Shown: positions 43,729-52,721, counted from the stretch's first letter. The stretch is 64,000 bases of DNA from Nocardia sp. NBC_01503 (GCF_036327755.1 NZ_CP109596.1:5084001-5148000), one strand, 5' to 3'. Notes: generated from the sequence alone by a model not told the origin. Numbers and translations: made by a program.

Positions 43729-44949
43729 TTACCTGGCGCTACCCGCGACCCACTCGTCCCAGGGCACGCCCCAATCGCCGTTCTGCCAGACCTCCAGCGG
43801 CGCACCGCCGGTATTGCGTACCTCCACCACATCACCCGGTAGCGCGTAATCGAAGAACCAGCGCGCGTTCTCCGAGCTCAGGTTGAGGCAGCCGTGTGAG
43901 ACGTCCTGGCTGCCCTGCGCCCAGATGGTGGAGTCCAGCGCGTGCAGATAGATGCCGTCGGTGCTGATGCGGGTGGCCCAGCCGATGGCCTCCTTGTAAC
44001 CGAGCCGCGAATTGATCGGCAGCCCGTAGGTCGAGGAGTCCATGATGACCGGGTTGGCCTTGTCCATCACCGTATAGACGCCCGGCTGGGTCCAGAAGGT
44101 AATCGTCCGTCCCGCAATGGTTTCGGAGCCGCCGCGCCCCATGGAGGTGGGCATGGAGCGAATCAGATTGCCGTTCTCGAAGACATCGACCATATGGGTG
44201 TTGTCATCGGCGATGGAGACGTGCGCGGGACCGATGACGAAGTTGACCCTGCTGTCTTCCTGTCCGAACAGTCCCGGCCCGACCTGCACGCCGTAGATGT
44301 TCGCGGCCACGCTGATCTTGGTGCCCGCCCGGTAGTAGTCCCGCGGCCGCCAGTGCGCATTACGATTGTCCATCCAGTACCAGACCCCGTCGACCGGCGG
44401 ATCGGCCTTGACGATCAGGCGTTTCTGCGCGGCGGCGCGATCGGTGATGTCCTCGTCGAAGTGCGCGACGATCACCGTGCCGACCCCGTAGGTGCCGCCC
44501 TCGGCCAGCGCCTCACCACCGGTGGTGTTCAGGTACACTTTGGTCTGGTTGGCGGGCTGGATGGTGGTGAAGGTCGAGGTGACCGGTCCGGTGAGACCGG
44601 TGACGGCCATACCCTCGGCCTTCAGCGTGTAGGTGCGCCCGTAACCGAGCTGGACATTCGGTTTCCACGCCGTCTTATCGGGCGTGAAGGTGCCGTCGAT
44701 GACCCGGCCCTCGTCATTGGTGAGCGAGACCGTGGTGAGTACGCCGCTGGCGGTGCTCACCTCGACGGGGGCCGAGGGATCCACATCGCCCGCACCCTGC
44801 GCCGGGGTGACGGTGATGGCCGGTGTCACCGGCGTATCCGGTACGGGTGTGCCATTGGGCGTAGTGGAGGAGGAGCACGCCGGAATCAATACGATCAGCG
44901 CGGCCATGAGACACGCACCCGCCGATGATCGAAAACGGTGGAGTGGCAC
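43729..44949 (-). CDS. L,D-transpeptidase lipoprotein
   Basis: A 406-residue cell-wall enzyme. The signal peptide ends in a lipobox (LIPAC). Two Ig-like domains follow, with VTPAQGAGDVDPSAPVEVS at the start. The YkuD catalytic domain ends the protein, with HGCLNLS holding Cys354 as nucleophile. This is the layout of mycobacterial Ldt enzymes, which make 3-3 peptidoglycan cross-links. GGAGGGAG precedes GTG 44949, which makes it better than ATG 44964 or the ORF start. Confidence 0.93.
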   Translation of the reverse strand: MPLHRFRSSAGACLMAALIVLIPACSSSTTPNGTPVPDTPVTPAITVTPAQGAGDVDPSAPVEVSTASGVLTTVSLTNDEGRVIDGTFTPDKTAWKPNVQLGYGRTYTLKAEGMAVTGLTGPVTSTFTTIQPANQTKVYLNTTGGEALAEGGTYGVGTVIVAHFDEDITDRAAAQKRLIVKADPPVDGVWYWMDNRNAHWRPRDYYRAGTKISVAANIYGVQVGPGLFGQEDSRVNFVIGPAHVSIADDNTHMVDVFENGNLIRSMPTSMGRGGSETIAGRTITFWTQPGVYTVMDKANPVIMDSSTYGLPINSRLGYKEAIGWATRISTDGIYLHALDSTIWAQGSQDVSHGCLNLSSENARWFFDYALPGDVVEVRNTGGAPLEVWQNGDWGVPWDEWVAGSAR

Positions 44950-45057
44950 AGGCTCTCCCTCCATCTTGTTACTGCCCAGCCTAGTAGACCATCTTGCGTT
45001 TGCATTCGTTCTCCGGCGCCGTGGCGAGACGCGCGAGCGCACACCGTCACCGACTTG

Positions 45058-45365
45058 TTATGTCACTTCAGGGTTTGGTCCGTCGGTGGCGAAGGAGGTG
45101 GAGTGGCAGGGGCGGCGCAGTCGATCGGCGGGTGCGTCCAGCCGGAGTTTGCGGCCCTGATGGGTGTAGACGCCGGAGACGCCGACCGCGATACCGTTGG
45201 CACGCCTGATGAATTCGTTGACCGCGCCGATATCGAAGGCAACGGTGCCGCCCTCGGGGAGATCCGCACCCGCGGCGACCGGGCGTCAGGAGCCGGTATT
45301 GGGTTCCAAGGTCGATTGGGCCGCAGGGGAATTCGATTCACCGTGCGCTGCGGAGGTGACTTCTG
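45058..45365 (-). pseudogene. Decayed Rieske-type iron-sulfur protein gene
   Basis: The frame from 45282 to the TAA at 45058 reads DLPEGGTVAFDIGAVNEFI, then VSGVYTHQGRKL and RRPCHSTSFATDG. This is the Rieske pattern CTHxGC...CPCHS, with three of its cysteine positions changed: TAC for the first, CGC for the next two. A TGA at 45286-45288 interrupts the same frame, and a Ser/Ala-rich linker (TSAAHGESNSPAAQS) lies before it. With one cysteine left, it cannot bind a 2Fe-2S cluster. The start is not identifiable. Confidence 0.65.
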
Positions 45366-45412
45366 TTCGGCCCCATCGATCTCCGCCGCCCGCACCGGAA
45401 TCGATCCGAAAG

Positions 45413-45442
45413 CGTTCGGCTCGCCGCGAAGCGAGCCGAACG
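45413..45442 (-). terminator. Hairpin after the 31-residue peptide gene
   Basis: A perfect 12-bp stem (CGTTCGGCTCGC / GCGAGCCGAACG) with a 6-base loop begins 7 bases beyond the stop of the small gene at 45450. It closes this small transcription unit. Confidence 0.7.
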
Positions 45443-45449
45443 GTCGCGT

Positions 45450-45545
45450 TCACCAGCCGGAGCCGGAACCACCCGATCCGGTGTTGGCGAGGATGGTGCC
45501 GATGACCATCTGGGCGAGCCCGGCGATGGAGCCTAGAAATTCCAC
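45450..45545 (-). CDS. 31-residue hydrophobic peptide
   Basis: A short gene read from GTG 45545 to TGA 45450. GGAGG lies 5 bases before the start. The peptide has a hydrophobic, possibly amphipathic helix (EFLGSIAGLAQMVIGTILAN) and a glycine/serine tail ending in tryptophan. Size and layout recall the small membrane or pore peptides of mycolate-bearing bacteria, such as corynebacterial PorA/PorH. That is only an analogy. A perfect hairpin follows the stop, so the gene has its own ribosome site and terminator. Confidence 0.6.
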   Translation of the reverse strand: MEFLGSIAGLAQMVIGTILANTGSGGSGSGW

Positions 45546-45743
45546 AGTGTCCTCCGATAACCAAAAGCCGATTGTCCGGCCTAGGCGAACCTAGCCCAGC
45601 AACCTTTTGGAAGATGTCCGTTTCATAAAAATAGGTAGCGGGCGGATCGCCGGTACCGGTCGGCCGTGCCCATACTTTCGGGGTTGCAACGCCTTTCGCC
45701 CCGGACGCGACAGACTGGGTAGTGCCGAGTCGAGAGGACGCAT

Positions 45744-46679
45744 ATGAGACGCATGATCGGCATCATCGCCGCGGTCGCCGCGGTCACCCTGGTGACGGCC
45801 TGCCAGGACGATGGGACCACGCCCGCACCGGGTGGATCGTCGGCGTCGTCATCGGTCACGGTGGCCCCGCCCGGCTCCGCTCAGCCGTCGGCCACCCAGC
45901 CCACACCGCAGTCCCCGGGCACTACGCAACCCACCGGCAACGATGCTCCAGCCACCGCCGGAAACGGCAGATGCGTGGATTTGAACTCCCCGGTGGTCAC
46001 CGCCGCCCTGGGCAGACTCGGCCCCAATGTCGGCGGCGACGGCTTCTACGCCGACAGCGGCACCGAGGCCGCCGTCGGCTCCTGCCCCACCCTGCTGTGG
46101 GTACTCGCCGGAACCCCGCGCGGCACCGCCAGCTCGCCCTGGCAGGTGATGCTCTTCAACCACGCCGGTTATCTCGGCACCGCCACCAAGAACTGGACCG
46201 CCTACACCACGGTGGTCGGCTCCTCCGACCGCAGCGTCCAGATCCAATATCGCTGGCTTGCGGGCCAGGACGCCAGCTGCTGCCCGTCGGGCGGCCCGGT
46301 GGTCGTCACCCTCACCCTCGGCTCGGACAACCACACCGTAACCCCCGACCGCGACTTCCCCACCCAGGCAACGGATCCGAACTCCGGCACCGCCCCACCC
46401 GTCTGCCCGGTCTCCAAATCGGTCCTACTCGCGGCCCTGAAGGGCACCGACATAGAGTCCCGCCTGGCCAAGCCGATCGAGTTGGAAGACCAGATCGACT
46501 GCTCCGGTGACTGGGCCATGGCGCACAGCGGAACCCATGACAACACCGTCAACCGAGCCCAGGTGCTGTTCCACTACGTGGCAGCCGACGGCGGCTGGAA
46601 ACCGGTGGATCTCGGCAGCGCCCTGCGCTGCACCGAAATCGGCGTCCCGTCCGATATCGCGACCAAGATCTGCCACTGA
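45744..46679 (+). CDS. LppP/LprE-type lipoprotein
   Basis: A 311-residue protein with lipobox LVTAC and a Pro/Ser/Thr-rich linker to about residue 70. The domain that follows has CVDLNSPVVTAALGRLG, GSCPTLLWVLAG and HAGYLGTATK, as in LppP/LprE lipoproteins of mycobacteria. Several cysteines may form disulfides (QDASCCPSGGP). It is exported and lipid-anchored. The role is unknown. AGAGG lies before ATG 45744. Confidence 0.8.
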   Translation: MRRMIGIIAAVAAVTLVTACQDDGTTPAPGGSSASSSVTVAPPGSAQPSATQPTPQSPGTTQPTGNDAPATAGNGRCVDLNSPVVTAALGRLGPNVGGDGFYADSGTEAAVGSCPTLLWVLAGTPRGTASSPWQVMLFNHAGYLGTATKNWTAYTTVVGSSDRSVQIQYRWLAGQDASCCPSGGPVVVTLTLGSDNHTVTPDRDFPTQATDPNSGTAPPVCPVSKSVLLAALKGTDIESRLAKPIELEDQIDCSGDWAMAHSGTHDNTVNRAQVLFHYVAADGGWKPVDLGSALRCTEIGVPSDIATKICH

Positions 46680-46699
46680 CCGGGTGAATGCCGCTGCGC

Positions 46700-47863
46700 T
46701 CACCCGCACAGTGCGTGGGTGAGCAGAGCGCTGAGATCCGGAGCGGCGACGGTGCCGGTGTAGGAGTAGGTGATCGCCCTGCCCGACGCGGTGGCGCCGG
46801 CGATCGCGGAGAAGCCCTGGACGCCACCGAGGTGGCCGACAAACTGTGCGCCGCATGGCAGTTGGGTGTATCCGATGCCGAGTCCATACGACATCCCGGC
46901 ACCCTCGCCCATATCGACGCCGTCGAGCATCTGCGGTAGCAGGGCCGGTGACACCACCCGGCCATCCAGCAGCGCGGCGTAGAAGCGATTCAAATCGGCT
47001 CCCGTGCTGACCAGCGCACCCGATGTCCACGGCATAGACGGCTCCATCATCGTCTCGTCGGTCACGGTGCCCTCGACGGTGGCGTAGCCGATCGGATGCG
47101 GTTCGCGCAGGCCGGTTTCCCCGGTGCCCGGCAGGTAGGTCTCGGACAGGCCGAGCGGGGTCACGATCCGATCGCGCAGCTCATCGGTGTAGCGGCGCCC
47201 GGTCACCGCTTCGATCAACATCCCGGCGACGAGGTAGTTGGTATTGGTGTATTCGAATCGGGCACCGGGCGCGAACCGCGCGGGTCGCCGTAGGGCGAGG
47301 GCGATCTCCTGCGCGGGGGTGTAGGTGACACCGCCGCGCGCCGCCTCGTACTCGTTCAGCCCCGCGGGTTCGATCGGCTCGGGTAGCCCGCTTCGATGAC
47401 CCAGCAGCTGGCGCACGGTGATGGCCCGCCCGTCGATCCCGTCGCCGACGAGCAGACCGGGCAGATAGGCCTCGACCGGCCGATCGAGATCGACCCGGTG
47501 TTCGGTCACCAGTTGCAGCACGATCGCGGCGGTGAAGGTCTTGGTGATACTCCCCACCCGGACATGCTGGGGACGATCGGTCGGAATCGGCGACCGCGCG
47601 GCGATATCGGCGAGACCGGCGGACAGGACGGTCGTGACACCGTTACCGGTGAGCGTGGCAAGCGCCCCGACCGCGCCGGAGCGGATCAATGCGTCGAGAT
47701 CGCCGCGCACGCTGTCCACACGAGCGGTTTCCGACGGTTGAGCGGAGGATTCGACCGTGCCGGTCGAGCAGCCGGACAGCAGCATCGCTACTGCGCAGAT
47801 CGGGATGACGAAGGCTGGGGTACGCACGGTCCGACGGTAGAAACCCCGGTCCCGCAAACGCAT
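46700..47863 (-). CDS. Serine hydrolase (beta-lactamase / DD-peptidase fold)
   Basis: A 387-residue lipoprotein (lipobox LLSGC, Cys32). The active-site motifs of class C/AmpH-type enzymes are present: SITK (Ser105, Lys108), YTN (Tyr205) and GHLGG near the end. Members include DD-carboxypeptidases and esterases. The hydrolysed substrate cannot be told from sequence. The start could lie at GTG codons a few residues downstream. It ends 20 bases from the convergent lipoprotein gene. Confidence 0.88.
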   Translation of the reverse strand: MRLRDRGFYRRTVRTPAFVIPICAVAMLLSGCSTGTVESSAQPSETARVDSVRGDLDALIRSGAVGALATLTGNGVTTVLSAGLADIAARSPIPTDRPQHVRVGSITKTFTAAIVLQLVTEHRVDLDRPVEAYLPGLLVGDGIDGRAITVRQLLGHRSGLPEPIEPAGLNEYEAARGGVTYTPAQEIALALRRPARFAPGARFEYTNTNYLVAGMLIEAVTGRRYTDELRDRIVTPLGLSETYLPGTGETGLREPHPIGYATVEGTVTDETMMEPSMPWTSGALVSTGADLNRFYAALLDGRVVSPALLPQMLDGVDMGEGAGMSYGLGIGYTQLPCGAQFVGHLGGVQGFSAIAGATASGRAITYSYTGTVAAPDLSALLTHALCG

Positions 47864-47899
47864 TGGACCGGGGTACTACCCGCGCATCGGACCGGAGTA

Positions 47900-49066
47900 T
47901 CAGGCGGCGGGGCGCAGCAGGTTGCCGTGCAGGGCCCCGTGCACGGTGCGGGCGGCCACGGCGATCCAGGCGGTGAGCAGCAGGGCGAAGAGGGCTACCG
48001 CTACCACCGCGAAGAGGATGGCTCCGGTGTGGGCGTAGAGGACGGTGCTGCCGGTGACGCAGGTGCCGAGGGGGAAGGTGAAGCCCCACCAGGTCATGTT
48101 GAAGGACATGGCCTTTCGGGCGTGGAGTGTCACCGCGATCGCGATACCGAGCCAGAGCATGGCGAAGCCCCAGGTGGGCACGCCGAACACGAGGGCGAAG
48201 ACGTCCAGTCCGGCGGCCTCGCGGGCGGGCAGGGCGGTATCGGCGACATTGGCGAGTTGGCCTGCGGCGGTGACGGATTGGCCGAGGGGGCCCAAGCCGA
48301 TCCAGACGGTGGCGACCATGCCCGCGGCGGGGAGGCCGTGATGCATCAGCCGGGACCAGATCATGGTGATGGTGATGAAGGCGGCGATCAGGCTCAGTCC
48401 GAACATGGCCAGGCAGGCGAAGAGCAGGGTCATCCGGGGCTGGCCCGCGGGGGTATGGGGGATGAGCATCGCGCCGGTGGCGGCCGAGACCATGGGGGGT
48501 ACGACGGGCATGAGCCAGCCGCCGAATGCCGCGTCCGCGTCGAAGCTGTGGCGGGTGATCATGCGGAAGGGGATGCCGCAGGCCGAGATCAGACCCAGGA
48601 CGGTGCCCGCGCTCCAGAGCACCCAGTCGATGGTGACCGCGGCGGACATGCCGATCACATCGCCGCCGAGCAGTAGGGTGCCGAGGCCGACGGTCATGAG
48701 CGCCATGGGGGGAGCGCCGTAGAACTGCATCATCACGGGGTTGGCACCGTGCGAGCGGGCTACCTCGGGGTGCCGCCGCCAGTGGGCGACCCAGGCGGCT
48801 GAGAGTCCGACCAGCAGCAGTGCGGCCAGTGCCCACACGATGGTGGCGAAGCCGCGCATACCGGGAAATTGCAGGGGCAGGGTGGCGGCGGCATTGGCGA
48901 TGATGCCGGTGCCCATCACCACGGCGAACCAGTTGGGTGCGAGCCCGCGCAGCGCGTCGCCGGGCGCACCCGCAGGCTGGACCACACGGCGCGACGGCGC
49001 GGCCGCCCGCGACTCCACAACAGGTGACTGGGCGTCTGCGCTGGGGCGGAAGGTCAATGTGGTCAT
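47900..49066 (-). CDS. TDT-family transporter (tellurite-resistance/dicarboxylate type)
   Basis: A 388-residue membrane protein with about ten hydrophobic helices. The opening segment PNWFAVVMGTGIIANAA and the late WWGFTFPLGTCVTGS match the TehA/Mae1/SLAC1 superfamily of anion transporters. Residues 1-45 are polar. It would move small organic or sulfite-like anions. ATG 49066 is chosen. It lies 36 bases behind the serine hydrolase gene on the same strand. Confidence 0.88.
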   Translation of the reverse strand: MTTLTFRPSADAQSPVVESRAAAPSRRVVQPAGAPGDALRGLAPNWFAVVMGTGIIANAAATLPLQFPGMRGFATIVWALAALLLVGLSAAWVAHWRRHPEVARSHGANPVMMQFYGAPPMALMTVGLGTLLLGGDVIGMSAAVTIDWVLWSAGTVLGLISACGIPFRMITRHSFDADAAFGGWLMPVVPPMVSAATGAMLIPHTPAGQPRMTLLFACLAMFGLSLIAAFITITMIWSRLMHHGLPAAGMVATVWIGLGPLGQSVTAAGQLANVADTALPAREAAGLDVFALVFGVPTWGFAMLWLGIAIAVTLHARKAMSFNMTWWGFTFPLGTCVTGSTVLYAHTGAILFAVVAVALFALLLTAWIAVAARTVHGALHGNLLRPAA

Positions 49067-49171
49067 GAATCCAGCATCTGCCGTACGCAAACTCCCCGGT
49101 ACCGGCCATGAATCGATGGATACATAGAGCCGTTCTATGCCGGGCCCCGGGTGACCCTATGACCTGCGATC

Positions 49172-50620
49172 TCAGCTGACCACGGAGAACCGCCGGGTCG
49201 GTGGATCGGCCCGCAACCGGCGGACCAGCCCGAGATCGGTGGGCTGGGACCGGTGATTGTCATAGCGCTCGAACGCCGGGGCCAACTGCGGGAACCAGCG
49301 CGCGAACTCACCGCGCACCGGCCCGTCGGTATCGAGCGCGCACAGCACGCCCATGGCGGTGAGCAGCGCCCGCGCGAACGGTGTCACATACGCGGGAATC
49401 GTCATCTGCCGATGCGCATTGCTCAGCCGCGGATCCATCACATAGCGCACCCGCCGCCGCAGCCAGTCGTTGGTGAAACGGAAGCCGTTCTGCGCCAGCG
49501 GTTCGGTGACCACCGCGATACCCTCGGCAATCGCCTCGACATCGTAGGAGCGGCCGGGTTCGACGAACCCGTGCCGCCGCAGCGCCGCATCCAGATCGGC
49601 GACGGTGCCATTGAGCGCGGTCTCCACCACCTCGATGACCAGTTCGGTGAATCCGTCCTGCGGCCAGGCCACACAGGCGCCGAAATCCACCACACCGAGC
49701 CGCCCGTCCGGCAGCACCCGGAAATTCCCCGGATGCGGATCGCAGTAGAGCAGTCCGGTGCGCGCCCAGGACGACAGCAGGAACCGCAGAATCAACATCC
49801 CGACCCGGCTACGCTCCTGTGGCGCACCGGATTCGATGATCCGTGTCACCGGTGTCCCGTGCAGCCACTCGCTGACGATCACATCCCCGCGCTGGGTGAT
49901 CACCTCGGGCACAACGAAATCCGGATCATCGGCGAAGGCGGCAGCGAATACCCGCTGATGTTCGGCCTCGGCCGCGTAGTCGAGCTCCTCGGCCACGCTG
50001 GTGCAGATGGCCTCGGTCACCGCGGGCACATCGGCCCCGGGCACGAACACCGTCGCCAGTATCGACAGCCGTCGCAGCTGCTCCAGATCGCCGAGCACCG
50101 CCTGATGCGCACCCGGATACATGACCTTCACCGCGACCTGGCGGCCGTCCCGCCACACCGCGTGATGCACCTGCCCGATGGAGGCGCCCGCGGCATGGCG
50201 ATCGTCGAATTCCCGGAAATGCCAGCGCCAACTCGCGCCCATCTCCGCGGCCATGGCCGCGTGCACGCTGCCGGGCAGCATGGTCGGTGTGGAGTCCTGC
50301 AGCTGGGCGAGCGCTCTCCGATACGGCTCGGCCAACTCCGGCGGCAGTGCCAGTTCGTACAGCGCGAGCAGCTGTCCGAGTTTGGCGGCGCAGCCCTTGA
50401 GCTCGCCGAGCACCTCGAAAATGTGCTGGGCCGTGCGCAATTGGATGTCCTGATTGACCTCGGCCGAGGATTTCCCGCGCGCCCGTTTGGCGACCCCGGC
50501 CGCCTGCCGCCCGGCGAATGCGATGGGCAGTGACGCGATTTTGGCATTGCGAACCGCGGTCCGAACCGGCGGCGTGCCGCCGGTACCCCTTGAACGACTG
50601 CTGGTTCGCCGCTCGGTCAT
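49172..50620 (-). CDS. ABC1/UbiB-like (AarF/ADCK) kinase
   Basis: A 482-residue atypical kinase with the KxGQ motif (CAAKLGQLLAL), the ATP-binding lysine in VAVKVMYPG, the catalytic-loop CDPHPGNF and the metal-binding DFGA. Relatives act on ubiquinone or other lipid metabolism, and here, in a quinone-poor actinobacterium, the substrate is open. GAGGTG precedes the ATG. It is divergent from the GntR gene, with a TGTC-N3-GACG palindrome in between. Confidence 0.9.
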   Translation of the reverse strand: MTERRTSSRSRGTGGTPPVRTAVRNAKIASLPIAFAGRQAAGVAKRARGKSSAEVNQDIQLRTAQHIFEVLGELKGCAAKLGQLLALYELALPPELAEPYRRALAQLQDSTPTMLPGSVHAAMAAEMGASWRWHFREFDDRHAAGASIGQVHHAVWRDGRQVAVKVMYPGAHQAVLGDLEQLRRLSILATVFVPGADVPAVTEAICTSVAEELDYAAEAEHQRVFAAAFADDPDFVVPEVITQRGDVIVSEWLHGTPVTRIIESGAPQERSRVGMLILRFLLSSWARTGLLYCDPHPGNFRVLPDGRLGVVDFGACVAWPQDGFTELVIEVVETALNGTVADLDAALRRHGFVEPGRSYDVEAIAEGIAVVTEPLAQNGFRFTNDWLRRRVRYVMDPRLSNAHRQMTIPAYVTPFARALLTAMGVLCALDTDGPVRGEFARWFPQLAPAFERYDNHRSQPTDLGLVRRLRADPPTRRFSVVS

Positions 50621-50697
50621 GTGCTCACCTCATTGTGTGCGCGGCACGCGACGGTGCGGGTGCGCGCACGTGCAGTTTGGCATACGAGAGCATAAAC

Positions 50698-50708
50698 TGT
50701 CTGGGACG
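50698..50708. promoter_or_regulatory. TGTC-N3-GACR palindrome before the GntR gene
   Basis: TGTCTGGGACG stands 28 bases before the gntR-type start, in the region shared with the divergent UbiB-like gene. The same motif recurs at 52711, 54825 and 57527. Confidence 0.6.
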
Positions 50709-50735
50709 TATCCGAAAGTTGTGGAAAGGTGACAG

Positions 50736-51512
50736 ATGGGTGCCCGGACGGTCGTCGCCGATGTCGCCGACGAGCTCGCGCGCAGGGTCGCCACGGGGGT
50801 GTACGCGCCGGGTGATCTGATGCCGTCGGTGCGCCAGGTCGCCGAGGAGTTCGGGATGAACCGGGCCACAGCGCAATTGGTGCTCGGACGGCTCGAGTCC
50901 CATGGACTCGTCGACGCGCACCGCGGTCGCGGCTTCACCGTCCGCGATGTGCGCAGGGTCGGTGGCCTGGACGTTTACCGAAGATTGTTCCGCCTCTCGA
51001 TGCCCGAGCCGGAGCTGGCCGCCGAAATGTTCCGCGATATCGTCGCCACCGAACGCGCCATCGTACTCGAGGCGCTGTTGGACTACACCGAGCTGGAATC
51101 CGGGGCCGATACCCGCGCCCTGCACGGGACCGTCGACGAGCTCGAATCTCTCGCGCGCGCCGCCGAACCCGATTACGCCCTCCTGCTCGAGATCGAAATC
51201 GGCCTGGTCCGAGACCTTCTCACCGAGCTCGGGCACAGTATGCGGCGCGCGGTGCTGAATTCGGTGGGCGAGATGCTCTTCGAGGTGCCCGAGGCGGTAC
51301 GAGCGATCTTCGCGGTGTCCCCGGATATGCACGTGCTGGTCTGGCGCGCCCTGCTGGCGGTGTGGGAGTCCGGGAGCGGTCCGTCCGAGGCGCAGCTGTC
51401 GCTGTTCGAGGATCTGTTCGGCATGTACCACGAGAAGGTGGTGGCGCGCTTCGACGAACTGGTCGGCCTCGATGCGGAGAGCGCCGGAAGCGCTGCGCGA
51501 GAGGCTGTTTGA
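50736..51512 (+). CDS. GntR-family transcriptional regulator
   Basis: A 258-residue protein. The winged helix-turn-helix (residues 3-75) has GVYAPGDLMPSVRQVAEEFGMNR split over the usual helices, and ESHGLVDAHRGRGFTV as wing. A helical FadR-like effector domain (about 85-245) follows; such domains bind fatty acyl or organic-acid ligands. It sits in front of a cluster of SDR, membrane and desaturase genes whose promoters share one palindrome, so it is the best candidate regulator for them. Confidence 0.88.
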   Translation: MGARTVVADVADELARRVATGVYAPGDLMPSVRQVAEEFGMNRATAQLVLGRLESHGLVDAHRGRGFTVRDVRRVGGLDVYRRLFRLSMPEPELAAEMFRDIVATERAIVLEALLDYTELESGADTRALHGTVDELESLARAAEPDYALLLEIEIGLVRDLLTELGHSMRRAVLNSVGEMLFEVPEAVRAIFAVSPDMHVLVWRALLAVWESGSGPSEAQLSLFEDLFGMYHEKVVARFDELVGLDAESAGSAAREAV

Positions 51513-51517
51513 CCAAC

Positions 51518-51528
51518 CGTCTGAGACG
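51518..51528. promoter_or_regulatory. Palindrome behind the GntR gene
   Basis: CGTCTGAGACG, flanked by C and G to give a 13-base palindrome, starts 6 bases after the regulator stop. It resembles the TGTC-N3-GACA motif of the nearby promoters, but it lies between convergent genes, so its role is less clear. Confidence 0.4.
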
Positions 51529-51563
51529 GCATGGGACACTCGGTTCCGGTCTGCCGGGACTGC

Positions 51564-51686
51564 TCAGCCCGCGACCACGGCCGCGGCGGCGATCAGCGCG
51601 GCGATCACGGTGAGCGCCATGGCCACCACGATCAGCAGATTCCGGCGGGTGGGCGGCTCGGCCGGGATGGGCTCTCTCCGGTCCAT
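51564..51686 (-). CDS. 40-residue single-pass membrane protein
   Basis: A short gene with a polar start (MDRREPIPAEPPTRR) and one hydrophobic helix (residues 17-40, LLIVVAMALTVIAALI). GAGGAG lies 7 bases before the ATG, inside the last codons of the upstream SDR gene, whose stop is 3 bases away. This spacing implies co-translation with that gene. Function is unknown. A role as a membrane partner of the SDR protein is only a guess. Confidence 0.65.
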   Translation of the reverse strand: MDRREPIPAEPPTRRNLLIVVAMALTVIAALIAAAAVVAG

Positions 51687-51689
51687 GAT

Positions 51690-52670
51690 TCATCTCCTCG
51701 GTGGGATGGGCGGCGATGGCGGATCATCGTATTCCGGTGGTTCCCAATAGGTCTGTAAACCGGGGCGTTGCGGCATCAACTCGGCCGCCTCGCGCGCGAC
51801 GCCGACGAACCCGGGATGGTCGATGACGAAGCGCGCCGCCCGCTCCACCTCGGGTCCGCTGCCGGCCCGCATGAGGGCCCGGGTGAAGTTCGGGAAGGCG
51901 CGGGTGAAGTAGTGGATCAGCCGCGATTCCAATCGCAGCGGCAGCATGGCGCGATCGGCCGCCGCGGCCTCGACGATCTTGCGCCCGGCCTTGTCCGGAT
52001 GCATACCGAGCAGGGTCATCCCCTTGACCACGATCTGCCGGGTGATGGCGACCTGTTCGGTACTGAGCGTGGCCAGGGTGGCGGTGGCGGCCAGGTTGGT
52101 GGCGATGAGTCCGGGGCACACCACCGTGACTCCGATGCCGTGCGGCGCCAGTTCGACTCGCAGCGCCTGGCTCAGATGTTTCACCCCGGCCGCCGTGAAG
52201 CAGTACGGGGTGCCCAGTCGCATGGCCGCGAAGGCCGCTACCGAGGAGATATTGACCAGCTGACCGCCGGCACCGCGCTCGGCCATCTGCGCGCCGAAGA
52301 GGCGGCAGCCGTGCACGACGGCGGTCAGATTCACATCGACGATTCGTTGCAGGTCTGCCGGTCGGATGTCGAAGAATGGTCCGCCGACCACGATTCCGGC
52401 ATTGTTCACCACCACATCGGGCACGCCGTGCATGCTCCGAACGTACTCGGCCAGTGCCACCAGCGAGACCGGATCGGCGACGTCGAGGGCGTACGGAAAT
52501 GCCCGTCCACCCGACGAATATATGAGCGCCGCAGTATCTTTCGCGGTGGCGAAGTTGATATCGGCGACGATCACGGTGGCCCCGCGGGCCGCCAGGGCCT
52601 TGGCGGTGCCGCGGCCGATGCCGCTGCCCGCACCGGTCACCACGGCGATCTCCGGGTGGAAGGGTTTCAT
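51690..52670 (-). CDS. SDR-family protein with altered active site (first)
   Basis: A 326-residue short-chain dehydrogenase. The cofactor motif is TGAGSGIG (residues 12-19), followed by NNAG and the NISSVAAF line with the catalytic serine. The active-site stretch is YCFTA: Tyr156 is present, but the lysine four places on is Ala160. The C-terminal extension is proline-rich (EPPEYDDPPSPPIPP). It is divergent from the next SDR gene, with a TGTC-N3-GACA palindrome between them. Confidence 0.85.
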   Translation of the reverse strand: MKPFHPEIAVVTGAGSGIGRGTAKALAARGATVIVADINFATAKDTAALIYSSGGRAFPYALDVADPVSLVALAEYVRSMHGVPDVVVNNAGIVVGGPFFDIRPADLQRIVDVNLTAVVHGCRLFGAQMAERGAGGQLVNISSVAAFAAMRLGTPYCFTAAGVKHLSQALRVELAPHGIGVTVVCPGLIATNLAATATLATLSTEQVAITRQIVVKGMTLLGMHPDKAGRKIVEAAAADRAMLPLRLESRLIHYFTRAFPNFTRALMRAGSGPEVERAARFVIDHPGFVGVAREAAELMPQRPGLQTYWEPPEYDDPPSPPIPPRR

Positions 52671-52710
52671 CTGCTGGTCCGCTCCTCCGCTGATGCGTCG
52701 GAGTGTACTC

Positions 52711-52721
52711 TGTCTGGGACA
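52711..52721. promoter_or_regulatory. TGTC-N3-GACA palindrome between the two SDR genes
   Basis: TGTCTGGGACA lies in the 100-base region between divergent SDR genes, 41 bases from one start and 50 from the other. It is an exact copy of the site at 57527. Confidence 0.65.

Noticed and set aside
44938..45594. A 218-codon plus-strand frame opposite the Rieske remnant and the small peptide gene
   Set aside because: The translation has no family pattern and no ribosome site. The minus strand explains the region better.
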